Shown piece after piece: positions 24,714-35,990 of a DNA stretch of 64,000 nt. Position 1 is the stretch's first letter. Each line of letters begins with the position of its first letter. A program made the translations under genes and the position numbers. Source of the stretch: Hydractinia symbiolongicarpus. Its lineage: Eukaryota; Cnidaria; Hydrozoa; Anthoathecata; Hydractiniidae. The notes below the pieces were generated by a model. It saw only the letters and a program-made list of their open reading frames with translations. It had not been told where the DNA came from and did no database searches. Location: NCBI RefSeq assembly GCF_029227915.1, contig NC_079877.1:24639851-24703850 (forward strand), written 5' to 3'.

Positions 24714-25853
24714 ATGGTATCAAGCAGAGTTTTTACAGTTTTAGCAATTGGTTTTACAGTGATTTTTATTCTTGTTCTGTTTAATGAATACTACAAAGAA
24801 CAACGATTACATGCTGGTCGACCAAAAATAAAAAAATCAGAAATTAAGGATACTGATATGAACCCAAAAACGTTACACTCTTTCCTACAAAATATGATGA
24901 AACAAATTCAACAGCTTGATTGGCGTTTGAAAGAAGAAGAAGACTTTAAAAAATACAAACAAGCAAGAGATTCTATTGTAAAACTGTTACCTAAATTGAC
25001 AAATAACACATATGACACAACATTTCACGTCCTAGTTGACACAGTACATAAAAAAATTTACAGCAATAGATATAAGGTTATTATTTTAGTCTCCTCAAAC
25101 GCACCAAATTTTGAACGGCGGAAAAACATAAGGCGGCTGTGGGGAAATAAAAAACACTGGAAGAGTCATATGTGGGAAGTGTTTTTCGTCACGGGTGGCT
25201 CACCTGATGCAAAGGTGATGAGAAAGCTATACAACGAAGCAGAAAAAAAGAAAGACATCATTATAGAAGATGTACCAGAGGATTTTTATAATCTGGCTAA
25301 AAAAGTAATGATAGGACTTCAATGGGCACATGTTAACTTCAAATATGATTATATTTTGAAGTGTGATGATGATGTTTTTGTTCATGTTGACAATTTAGTG
25401 GATAATTTAAAGAATTACCAAAGAAACACATTTTTTGGTCAATTAATGGAAGGACAACCAGTATTGCGATCAGGACGGTATGGTGTTTCTGAGGAAGAGC
25501 ATAAAGCATCACAATATGATCCATACTGCTCAGGTGGCGGCTTTACTTTATCCCACGATGTTATAAACAGCATTATACCATTATTTGATTGGGAACGTCC
25601 ACTAAAAATAGATGACGCTTACATCGGTAAGTTGGTGTATAAATCGGGGACACATGCAAAACACAATGACGGTTTTTATATGTGGAACAATAAATGTGAA
25701 TACCATGACAACGTGATTGTAACGCATCCGGTAAAGGAACTACCATGCATGAAAGAATTACAAAAAACAGCATTGTCGAAATCGTCATTTTTTAAATCTA
25801 TCAACCTTGATAGTTTAACTGAGGAAGCTACTGTGGTAAGGCGTAGTTCATAG
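24714..25853 (+). CDS. GT31-family beta-1,3-galactosyltransferase-like protein, copy 1
   Basis: A single exon encodes 379 aa of a type II Golgi glycosyltransferase, expected to add a beta-1,3-linked sugar to glycoprotein or glycolipid glycans in the lumen. Residues 7-25 form the signal anchor, followed by a stem with an NNT glycosylation sequon near 97. The catalytic domain starts near RYKVIILVSSNAPNF (119). It holds the RRKNIRRLWG motif, the metal-binding DDD in LKCDDDVFVHVDN (218-220), YCSGGGF (about 271) and IDDAYIG (about 299), the local form of the family's EDVYVG motif. The length is typical. The start is the only Met before the anchor. A polypyrimidine tract and AG at 24681-24682, 31 bp upstream, look like a splice acceptor in the 5' UTR. 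It is closely similar to the gene at 28753. Sugar donor and acceptor cannot be read from sequence. Confidence 0.85.
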   Translation: MVSSRVFTVLAIGFTVIFILVLFNEYYKEQRLHAGRPKIKKSEIKDTDMNPKTLHSFLQNMMKQIQQLDWRLKEEEDFKKYKQARDSIVKLLPKLTNNTYDTTFHVLVDTVHKKIYSNRYKVIILVSSNAPNFERRKNIRRLWGNKKHWKSHMWEVFFVTGGSPDAKVMRKLYNEAEKKKDIIIEDVPEDFYNLAKKVMIGLQWAHVNFKYDYILKCDDDVFVHVDNLVDNLKNYQRNTFFGQLMEGQPVLRSGRYGVSEEEHKASQYDPYCSGGGFTLSHDVINSIIPLFDWERPLKIDDAYIGKLVYKSGTHAKHNDGFYMWNNKCEYHDNVIVTHPVKELPCMKELQKTALSKSSFFKSINLDSLTEEATVVRRSS

Positions 25854-25856
25854 TTA

Positions 25857-28730
25857 CTAGATGGCTATTTACAGAACAAAAACTTCAGTTGCAAATATTT
25901 TTAAACATATGAAATATATATTTTGTTGTATTTATTGTAGTTGATTTTTTAAAAAAAAATATAAAAAATTAGACACACATGTACTAATCATTGGTAAAAC
26001 TTGTTCTGCAATTATAAAACACCATCATCATCACTCTCTGCTTAAACCTTTTTCCATGATAACATGGGTTGGACTGTTAGTAGTTAGTTTTTCTGAATGC
26101 AGGAAATATGTCAGAGTATCTTGCTTATAATAGGCCCATAGTCTCTTTGACTAGGCATAACTTTTGTTAGGCATGTTATTAAGCACTGACATTTTGGAAC
26201 TTTTTATGAAAAAAAATTTAAGCACTAACCTTGCTCTTATAGATAACTCCTTTGAACAAAGAGGTTTGGCTATTTTTAAAGAGTAACATGGAAAAACTTT
26301 ATAAACTAAAGCTAGTATTTGCTGATCTAATCATAGCATAATGTGCGTTTGTAGCCCACTAAGCCTGAATTCTTTTATAGATTATAAGAACAATTTTATG
26401 TGAGTAAAGAACAAAAAATCCCGAAAAGATATAAATAATTTTCACAACTTTTTGACAGAGAATGCAAATAAGAACATTTGAGGCTGAAAAATTGAAAAAA
26501 AAAAAGAATATTTAGTCTGAAGTTTAGACCTTTAAAATATGGATAAAGTTGGTAGAACTAAGTTATTATTATCTATAAAATAACAAATGATTTTAGTGCT
26601 TACTCAGTGTTTTTTAAGTATGTCTTAAAAGAATACTTTTAACAAAGTAGGCAAACTACAAAATAAACATTACAAGGAAAATAAAAACCTGATGAAGAAA
26701 ATACTAGAAATCACTCATAAAAACATGAATCAATGGTACATTGTTTCCTTGTGAGATTTAACTTTATTTTGGAGGTTAATACACTAGCCCTTTTAAGGAG
26801 TATGTGGATGGTGGGGGAGGCATCAATAAAGAAAAACGCTTGAAGGAAATTAATAGCCTCTTTAGTACTTAAAGTTGTAGTCTAATGTAAACAAAGTTGT
26901 CGGAATGACACTAAATAATTCCACCTAACAAGTTCATTAATTTTATAATACTGCTGTATAACAAACTACATGTCCACTACATAAGAAGTTTATCTAATGT
27001 TGTATCTTGTTTGTAAATCATAGGTTACATTGCACTAAGAATACACACTTTTTTAAAATATCAAAATTTTTAATCACGGTGGCTACTATTTTTATTTTAT
27101 TGTTCTAAACAGTAGGAGTGATAATTTTTAACATAAAACCTCTGATACCTTATCAACATCCTCAAGGATGAGTTAAATCAATTTGTTTCCATCACAAGCG
27201 TTCTGATGGTAAAAAATACACTGTTTTCATAACCATGCACACTCATATTTATAGTACATAAATAATACAGAGAGTGTGTCTGTGTTTGTGTGTCTGTAAC
27301 AGGCAAAGTGGATTTCTTCATTTTGCTTTGATGTTGGCGAAAAATGCATGTCTAATATGTTAAATTTTCTGACGTTACGACGCGACGTCAATAATAATAC
27401 TTTAAGGTCAATATCTTATATTAAATTAATGAAGCCATTGCAATGCACCTAAAACTTTGAGGCCAAATAACTTGGAAATGAGGTGGTGACGTCAATGATT
27501 GTTCACCGCGTGGGTAACTAGGGACCACCTGGGACCAATTTGGGTAAGTTTCCCAAACCTGGGTCCCCTAATCCGTTTCGGAATGAACGTGTTGATGACG
27601 TCATCAGAGAACCCTAACAAACCCTAATATTTCTGCAACGGCTCCATATAAAATAAGACGTCTCCTCAGCATAAAAATGTAATTTATTACATAAAAGTTT
27701 TTGTCCTGAACACTCCCGTTTCGTTAGAAACCATGCGTAAAATGTTCCACATTTAACTCACACATTAGCAGTATGGTATTATGTTGGTTTATTTTAATTC
27801 TTATACAAACAACAAACATGAAGCCTAAGTATTAAGAAAAACAATTGACACCAACCTTGAGAAAAGAAATTTCAAACCTACTGGTGAAGTTTTGACAGAT
27901 ACTTAGAAAGAAATTGTTCTTAACAGCTGAATATATTGTAAATGGCAAGAAGGATTGTGGAGATGTTGATGAAAAGTGGGTCACTATTCACCACAGGATT
28001 TCTCAGTACCTGCTACTAGTGCAGTACAGGGACACGTGTTGTGGAAAATTTCAAACAACATAGAAGGCTGTTTCCATGTCGCTCCTACCAGCACCTGTTC
28101 CAGTGAGACAAACCACTAATGGACTGATCGTCCCTTAGTTGATGATGCTAAGTCAACCGATCGATTTGTAAACCTGTGGAATGCATAAGCATCCAACAGC
28201 TTATGCATTTCCTATGACTTTACATTGGGTTACAAATTAAAAGATTTCCTTTTGTAGAAATGCTTAAAAAAGAAGTACAAATAATAAAGACAATCATTTA
28301 CTAGTTGGGCTCCAGTAATGTCGAAGTTACCAATTTATATCTTCAGAAAATTATATGGTCAATGCGCAATGAGTATACAGTATGAAGAAAGATATTCAGG
28401 TCAGAGGGAATTACCAAGGTAAACAAGACAAGTGAAAAAAATCAAGAAATTTAGCAAGAAAAGAAATAGAGTGCATGAACATACAGAAAATGAGTAATGT
28501 ACAAGGAAGTATTGCATCTCAATTCATGTGTCTAAAAAAAAGGTTAGAAAATATGCTGCAAGGAGAGCAACAAAAGTTTAACAAATAAGCAATAGAAACT
28601 GTACATCATTACATTTCTACTTGTAAAATAGATAAAATTCTTCAAAAAGAAATAACATCACACATAAAAAAATGGTGATCAGATTCACCAGACTTATTTA
28701 TCTGAAGTTATAATATCGAGACTAAGGACA
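25857..28730. other. Intergenic region between GT31 copies 1 and 2
   Basis: No gene is recognised. It includes a short interspersed-repeat core at 26025-26080 and a less AT-rich, repeat-like stretch at 27260-27640 with several TGACGTCA-type palindromes. Reading frames here are short and have no recognisable similarity. Confidence 0.55.
26025..26080. repeat. Short copy of the CATGGGTTGGAC interspersed repeat
   Basis: TCATCATCACTCTCTGCTT is followed by TTTTTCCATGATAAC and ATGGGTTGGACTG, matching the core at 22665-22720. Flanks beyond the core do not align, so this is a fragment. Confidence 0.55.
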
Positions 28731-28752
28731 CATGTTGCACATTATCACAACA

Positions 28753-29823
28753 ATGAAGTATACAATTGTGACAATCACTTTAATCTTCACTGCAGCAATC
28801 ATGTTATATATCTACACCAAGGATGATGTATTGCCTAACAGACATCCAAAGCCTAGGTCATATTCAAATGCTAATGAACAAAACCATAGTTTAGATGCAA
28901 TATTAAAATATATAAAAAGATTGGTAAACAGAGTAAAACAAATAGAGACAAAAATAGAAGATGTGAATGACTTCAACCAATACAAACAAGATCGTAATTC
29001 AATTCTAAAGTTACTCCCCCAGTTAACACCAAACACATATAAAAGTAATTTTCACGTCTTAGTTGATAATTTAAACCGAGATGTTGTTAGTGAGAGGTAT
29101 AAAGTAATAATTATGGTCTCATCAAACGCTCCCAACTTTAATCGCAGGCAAAATATCAGAGAATTATGGGCAAACAAGAAAAACTGGAAAAACCATATGT
29201 GGAAATTATTTTTTGTAACAGGTGGTTCATCAGATAAAGAAACTATGGAAGCACTGTACAATGAGACAAGCAGTTATAAAGATACCATCATAGAAGATAT
29301 ACCAGAAGACTTCTATAATTTAGCAAAGAAAGTCATGATAGGGTTTCAATGGGCACACGTGAACTTCAAATATGATTACATCCTAAAGTGTGATGATGAT
29401 GTTTTTGTTCATGTTGATAATTTATTAACCAGTCTTAAAGTTTACAAAGAAGGAACATTTTTTGGCCAACAAATGTTTGGCCAACGAGTGGAGAGAGAAG
29501 GTAGGTATGGAGTAACGAAAGCAGAACATTTTAATGATACATATGACCCCTACTGTTCTGGTGGCGGTTTTGTGTTGTCTCACGACACTATAAGTAAAAT
29601 AATACCACTGTTTAATTGGGAAAGACCACTCAGGATTGATGATGCTTACATAGGGGAGTTAGCATTTGCAGCAGGTGTTACAGCTCAGGAGCATGCTGGT
29701 TTTGACATGTGGAATACAGCCTGTGAATACAAAGAAGAATTAATTGTATCACATCCTGTAAAAGAAAGAGATTGCATGGAAAAAATGCAGGAAGAAGCAA
29801 GGAAAAGTTCTGTTTTAAAATAA
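28753..29823 (+). CDS. GT31-family beta-1,3-galactosyltransferase-like protein, copy 2
   Basis: A single exon encodes 356 aa from the chosen Met at 28753. An in-frame Met at 28732 would add seven residues, but 28753 has A at -3 (ACAACAATG) and puts the hydrophobic anchor (TIVTITLIFTAAIMLYIY) at the extreme N-terminus, as in copy 1. Catalytic landmarks match copy 1 in order and spacing: RYKVIIMVSSNAPNF, RRQNIRELW, LKCDDDVFVHVDN, YCSGGGFVLS, IDDAYIG and a C-terminal HPVKERDCM. The stem shares a FNQYKQDRNSILKLLPQLT segment with copy 1, so the whole gene was duplicated, not only the catalytic domain. AATAAA occurs at 29926-29931, about 100 bp after the stop. Substrate specificity is unknown. Confidence 0.85.
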   Translation: MKYTIVTITLIFTAAIMLYIYTKDDVLPNRHPKPRSYSNANEQNHSLDAILKYIKRLVNRVKQIETKIEDVNDFNQYKQDRNSILKLLPQLTPNTYKSNFHVLVDNLNRDVVSERYKVIIMVSSNAPNFNRRQNIRELWANKKNWKNHMWKLFFVTGGSSDKETMEALYNETSSYKDTIIEDIPEDFYNLAKKVMIGFQWAHVNFKYDYILKCDDDVFVHVDNLLTSLKVYKEGTFFGQQMFGQRVEREGRYGVTKAEHFNDTYDPYCSGGGFVLSHDTISKIIPLFNWERPLRIDDAYIGELAFAAGVTAQEHAGFDMWNTACEYKEELIVSHPVKERDCMEKMQEEARKSSVLK

Positions 29824-31430
29824 ATATACTTGTAAAATACCACTTAAATGCACCTAAATGCATTCAGCTTACTGTTTAAAAAAAAAAGTCAACTTTCGTT
29901 TAAACGTTTTGTGCTAGCCATAAAGAATAAAAGAAGCAATGCTAAACAAGAACGAAGCATCTTTTCCAAGCTGAGCATTAATAATATCAGAACATTTAAC
30001 TGAAAGTCTTGTACCTTTAAACATATTCTCAGATAACAATCTTGATCGCTTTTAAATTCTATTGTTTTTTTTGTTTCTCTATATTCGTGAGAACTATTTG
30101 TGTCATTGGTTTTGAAAATGTATATAAATCTCTCTCTACCTTTAATAAATAATGTCTTTAAATTTACAAAAAATTGCCCAATTCACACATTCTGTTATTT
30201 CACAAGTTATTATTATATAGTAAATTTTACCTACTATATATGAAAATCAATAATTCATTGCAACTGTTACATAAAACTGATATAGCTGAAAAGATACAAA
30301 AAATCATTTTGAAATAATTGATGAATACGAAATGAATATTATAACACCATATGAACTCTACATACGTAATAACTGAAAGTAAACTCACAATAAACATAAC
30401 AGCTGTCAAATGTTGCAAGAATACAAGAAAGCAAGGTAGGGTTAGTTATATGTTGCTACAATGGGGATTTGTAAACCGTATGGTTGAGTTTATATAAAAG
30501 AAGTAGAGTACTATTGTTTTGGTAAGAGTGAAGAATTGAATTGCTTTTACACATCTTATGCTTACCTTGTTTACCTTGAGGTAAGAAATTTTTGCAGAAT
30601 TAATTTTTTTGCTACTAAAAGATTTGCATATGCCATATGTAGAACTTATTTTTGTGACTGGAAGCTCTCAAGAAAAAATACGGAACTGATGTTTGCAATT
30701 GGAACGATTTTTTTATTAAAAATTTTTGCAAGTAAAATAATAACAAGAAATTTTTTTTTAAAAAAAACATGAATTATAATGACAACAAAAATAAAAGAAG
30801 AATTAAATATAGCATAAATTGCATTCTTGAAACGACATTGTCTTACACATCATCTTTAAGAATTTAAAATATTTTTATGATTCAATAGCTTTCAAAACAC
30901 TTGTAATTCATAAATTTTGACCTACTTTTGGAGAAAACTTAATTTTGCAAATAAGGGTCTAACAACGCAAAAAGATCTGCAAAATTTAGTTCCACAAAAA
31001 TTTTTTTCCTTTGGATAATAAATGCAGGTATTTCTGCAAAAAACAAAACAAAAAATTTTTGTAAATATATATACAAATTTTTCGTGATAAAAACATTTTC
31101 ATAATGATCGTCTATTTTTGCAAAAAAAAAACTGCACGGAATATTCCATTTTGCTGTAATTCAAAATGTGTTATTAAAAAATTGTCAAAAATCTAGTTGT
31201 TAGCTGTCAAATGACACTACTCTCAGCACTTCGCTTAGAGGTGGACAACATGCATTATAATAGAGATCATTCATTACAAAACTTTTATGTAAAGCTTTCT
31301 GTTTACTTATTTTAATTTTAATCTTGGCTTTGAAAGTTTCTTGTAAACTGTTTAACCATATATTTGTAGTCACATGACACAATTCTGTTCAGTGCAAAAC
31401 ACGACTAACAACTTTTACTTAAAACTTAAA

Positions 31431-31863
31431 GGTTATCTCCCGCGAAAAATAAAGTTAATTGCATATGAAAGAGCTTGAAAGGTTATCCAGGAATTTAAAT
31501 ATTTTTTTTAAAATCCTTGATTGGTTCTTTAGAATTTGAACTAAGAAAATTTACTAATTATGCATGATGTCATGAGTATTCTCTGCAAGGGGGTTAATTC
31601 AACATTTTTGACAAGCCATAGAAAGTTAAAAATGTTTTCTGGCTGTTCACTTTGACAGGTTTTAAACATTTTACATAAATTTTATTGTTACCATAATTAT
31701 CCTCAATGCATATTCATGACGTCATAATTTCACATAATTAGCGCAACTTTTAAGACAAATATCTGGAGAACGAATAAAGATTTTTCAAAAAAATAAAAAG
31801 ATTTTTAGAGAACTTTTAAAGAACTTTTATATGAGCTCAACTTGATTTTTCGCGAGAGGTAAA
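31431..31863. mobile_element. Foldback/MITE-like element with long imperfect inverted repeats
   Basis: The left end GGTTATCTCCCGCGAAAAAT and the right end ATTTTTCGCGAGAGGTAAAC are inverted relatives. The similarity continues inward for roughly 140 bp on each side, through CATATGAAAGAGCT against AGTTCTTTTATATGAG (right arm read as written) to ATGATGTCATGAGTAT against ATTCATGACGTCAT. This is the fullest copy of the family also seen at 10038-10264 and 42940-43067. It has no coding capacity. Confidence 0.7.
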
Positions 31864-33715
31864 CTGTAAGATCATACTCACACTAATATACGACAGAAAT
31901 ATAAAACAAAAGGTATGGCACAAACTCGACAGAAATGTACCACAATTCTTCATGTGATAATATGAAAAAGGCAGGATAATTTTTCAAACCCTACCCTAAT
32001 ATTAGAGAGGCATTATTATTAATCCAAAAGAGTAAAAACATTACTTTTGTGGTGGTTAGACCTTTGGTCAGAACTCACATAAAATAAACAAGGAAAGAAT
32101 TTCGCAAGAAAGTAACAGCATAATAGAAACTTTAAAAAGTGTTCAGTCAAATCTGAAATTAAACAACTTTCACCTTGAGTTAACAGACAGATAAAAGCAT
32201 CAATTCTATACCACTCTCAAACAACCCCCTCCTTATTGAGTTAAATCAGTTCCTATAATTGAAAAACATTATTCGTAGAAATAAAAATACAAAAGAAGAC
32301 ATTTGAATTACAAGCATTACAATAGATGATAAACAAGACATTGAGTTTTACCGCCATAACAAACATAGTACAGCTAGCAGCTTTTCAGAAAAAATTTATT
32401 TTTAAGAAAGAAAAAAATATTTGCAAAACTGACTTGCTTTTAATTTTTTACATATGTAAAAACATTATTTTTAGAACTCATTTTCTTCTTTGAAACAAAA
32501 AAATATACACATCTTCAGCATAACATAGTAAATAATTGTCTTAAAAGTTTGTAAGATTAAAATATATCGAGATTAAAGAGAGAAAAAAATATAACGCCCT
32601 AAATTGGACCTAAAAGTTCTCTTTTGAATATATAAAATGTTTTGGCCAGGTAGGTTTACTCATTCTTATTCTTTTTTATTTCTCTTTGTACTTAATTTAA
32701 TTCTTTGTTATTTTCTTACTAGTTCATTTATTATTTATGTTATTAATATTTTTAAAAACTTAATAAATCAAAAAGCTATATCTTATGGACGTAAAATGAA
32801 TATTGGATAAATTTTCCACAGCTTTTCATCACTATCACAAAAATATAATTCTGTGAAAGTTCAATCAATTCGCAATTACAAAAAAACATTACAAGTGCAC
32901 AATGAAGAAAATAGTTATTTTGCTCAATTTCTTTATTATTATTATATATTACATTATCTTAAATACACTCTAACCTACAGCAAAAACTGTTCCAGTAAAA
33001 AAAATACCAGGAAAACATAAATAAAAATAAAGTTAAAAAAAAGGGTTAAATAATTTTTTTTTAAGGTTTTTTACCCAATCACCTAGTCTGTACAAGTCCT
33101 GACAACACGGACGTATTCTAAAACATAAAACAAAAACAAATTTAGAAGTTAAATTGTAACAAACGTGTTTCACAAAAATGTACACCTATAACAATCTGCT
33201 TCTGCATCCTTATGTTTGCATTGTATAGAGCTGACAACATTAATAAAAATTAATAAAAAGATAACAAACTTAAGTTCTTCCAATGGTTTCAAGCCATTTT
33301 CATCAATTCCACTAGCACCACACATTCCAAAAACGTTAGTTTGTGGACAACTTTTTAAAATAGCTATAAGATAAACTAAGAAAAAAAAATCACAGCTGCA
33401 GTACTGTACCACAACAAAACATGGAAAAATTAAATTATTTATTATTTCAAGTTTTTTTGCTTGCAGCCTCATGTATTGTATAATATAGAATTTTTACATG
33501 AAAGAATATGGGAGTTGAACTTGAAGATATCTGTTATATGATAATAACACATAGGTTCTTAATGCAAAATTATTATTATTATTAATATTATCATTTTTAT
33601 TATTATTGTTGTTGTTGTTGCTGTTGTTTTTATTGTTGCTGCTGATGTTGTTATTGACCTGTTGAAGTCACATTACTATTATTATTAATATTATTATTAT
33701 TATTATTATTGAAAT

Positions 33716-33980
33716 TATATATGGTACTGCTCTCAACGAGGGTCCTTTGAAAAGGGTCCTAGTGCATTTAAAGCCCCTATTTAGGCTAAGAAAGTAATGC
33801 TAACACAGCAATCGCTTAACTGGAAAACCGCCTATGATATCAATCCTATTTCCATACTGAGCGCTAAGCAGAAAGGATAGATTCTCACTTTTATAGTCTC
33901 TGACTAACTGAAACAGTGTTTGAACCCAAGACCTCTCACACTGGAAGCAAACGTTGTACCATAAGACTTAAGTCAGTTAA
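33716..33980 (-). mobile_element. tRNA-derived SINE with TAA-repeat tail
   Basis: On the - strand the element starts near 33975 with an A-box-like AGTCTTATGGTACAACG and, about 35 nt on, a B-box-like TGGGTTCAAAC (+ strand 33917-33927). A body of about 180 bp follows and ends in a run of AAT/TAA units (around 33660-33715). This arrangement of tRNA-like head, unrelated body and short-period tail is typical of a SINE. The head folds poorly as a tRNA, so it is not a functional tRNA gene. Confidence 0.65.
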
Positions 33981-34518
33981 TGTGTACAAATGAGAAAATA
34001 AAAGGATCTCAAAAGTGAAGTACCCCACTGATTCAACTTGATACTCCTTGAGATTTCTTCCATTAGTTTCGCAGGAACTTCAATAAAAATATTTGAAATG
34101 TTTTTAACAAAAAGAAACCTGGACGCTAAAAGGGTAGTACGCAAGTGCAAAGAAGTTGTCATTAGAACATAATACTTTATATGTTGTAGAAAAAACAGAA
34201 TGTTGACTGAACCTGAAGTAATATCTTACACTCATTAAATTTTTTCTTATTATGCAGGTTTCTAATTGTAATCAGGTTTTATTTTAATTTTTATATTAGA
34301 GAACTTTAACGTTAAAAAAAATTATTCATATCATCAACATTAAATTAGCTTCCAATACAATTATTTATCCCTCCTATAACTCTACATGATAAATAAGGTT
34401 TATAGTATACACAGTATTTATAATATATATATATATTCAATACAGATGCGTAATGCTATCCTCAAAACAGTGCTCGACTAATATATATATATATATATTT
34501 AAAAGAAACTTTTTTTGG

Positions 34519-34589
34519 TTTATATATATTTTGGCTTCAAACCTGTTTTTGTATTACTAATAAAGGCTTGAAGCCAAAATATATATAAA
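34519..34589. repeat. Perfect 22-bp inverted repeat with 27-nt loop
   Basis: The arm at 34519-34540 (TTTATATATATTTTGGCTTC plus AA) is the exact reverse complement of 34568-34589. Weaker pairing of T-rich and A-rich sequence extends the stem. It could be a small foldback element or a cruciform-forming palindrome. Confidence 0.85.
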
Positions 34590-34634
34590 TAAAAAAATGT
34601 GTTTTTTTTAAAATATTTATATATACAAACATGG

Positions 34635-34795
34635 CTAGTATATATATAGTATATGGTATAGTATAGTATAGTATAGTATACTATAGTATACTATATTATA
34701 TAGTACATATAGTATATGGTATATACTATATCATATATAGTATAAACTATACTTCATATACTATACTATATACTATATACACTATATACTATATT
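34635..34795. repeat. AT-rich TAGTATA palindromic repeat tract
   Basis: About 160 bp consist of TAGTATA/TATACTA units, running mainly as TAGTATA on the left and as TATACTA on the right, so the tract is itself an imperfect large palindrome. It is simple-sequence DNA. Confidence 0.8.
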
Positions 34796-35741
34796 TATGT
34801 ATATACAGTATCGTATAAAATAAAAAATAAGGTTTTTCTCCCTATAAATTACCAACAGCTGATTGGAGAAAGCAACTGATGTTATAAAATAAAGCACAAA
34901 AGACGACTAAATTTTAAAACTGAATGTTAAAAATAAAAATGAAACAAATATCTAACAACACATGAAGTTGATTTATTTTTCGACAGTGTGGAGGAGGTCA
35001 ATTTATTTTTCGGCAGTGTGGTGGAGAACATGGAAGGCGAGATCTCTAAAAATATTAGAAATGAGACACTGCTAATAAGACTCCAGGATACGCTTATAAA
35101 TTTATGAAACATTTTCCTGCTGAACTTGACTAATTTTGTTTATTTGTTTGCATGCTTGTTTGTTGGTTGGTTGGTTGTTGGGGTAACAGGTCCAGGGGTA
35201 CAGAAGGGGTGTACGTAAATTTTTATTGAACACACCAGGGTAATGTACACACGTCCATTTAAGATATTCTCAAATTACTTTCGTTACGTTTAATAATAGT
35301 GGCATATTAAACGCAATAGAATATTTTTATATTTTTTTCATACATCAAGTTGTCATGGGCAGTACAAAAGTGCGCTGGTTAAACCACGCCTTCCTAAATT
35401 ATCATCCAGTCTACTAATATATTCAATAAGCCTCTTGGCTTTCACTGGTTGCCGTAACCCTATCAGCGCGCAGCTTTGAAGATGAGTATATTCGCAGGTA
35501 TATTTAAAAGGATTATTTTGTAGTTTTAACATGAAGTAAAAAATGCAGCGTGCTATTCGCAAGTTTTATAATATTGTCGATGCCTGGAAAAAGTTAGTTA
35601 TTGTTGCGGCAACCTTCAACAAAACGAAATATTTGTATGTTTATGGAATTAACAGCTTTGCAAAGATAAACCATCTATGTAACTTCACTTCCCACTTAGT
35701 TTAAAATGTAAACAAAGTCTAGCATGTACATTTTGTTCATT

Positions 35742-35990
35742 GCGCGTGTGGCCTTGTGGTTATAGAGTTCGTTTCGTAATCACAACGTCCGTGGTTCGGT
35801 CCACAGCGCGGGCATGTTTAGCAAGTTTCTTTACCACAGCTACAGGTCAACCCATGCCATGTGAGAAAAATTGAATAGGCGATGCCGGTATACATAATGT
35901 ATACATTCAGAACATAGGGCCCACATTGATAACAACAGTGTTTCCAACACTGAAGTGGCTATATCCTGTATAAGTATTCGGAATAATAAT
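35742..35990 (+). mobile_element. tRNA-derived SINE, copy with head
   Basis: The head at 35742-35811 has an A-box-like TGGCCTTGTGGTTATAGAG and a B-box GTGGTTCGGTCC whose T-stem GTGG/CCAC pairs. The acceptor ends pair only partly (CGCG/CGCG). The body contains CCATGCCATGTGAG, ACATTCAGAACATAGGGCCC and GTTTCCAACACTGAAGTGG and ends in AATAATAATAAAG. The body is repeated in reverse at 51137-51300, which shows it is dispersed. RNA polymerase III transcription is expected from the box A/B layout but is inference. Confidence 0.75.

Noticed and set aside
33170-33472. 100-codon open frame (-)
   Set aside because: No recognisable domain, low-complexity hydrophobic sequence, no supporting splice context.
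35353-35562. Coding-looking stretch on the - strand (LRQPVKAKRLIEYISRLDD)
   Set aside because: Composition looks somewhat like coding sequence, but it is short, isolated, has no matching flanking exons, and I recognise no family.
35742-35811. Possible functional tRNA gene
   Set aside because: Box A and B are present but the acceptor and anticodon stems pair poorly, and the downstream body is repeated elsewhere; it is a SINE head.
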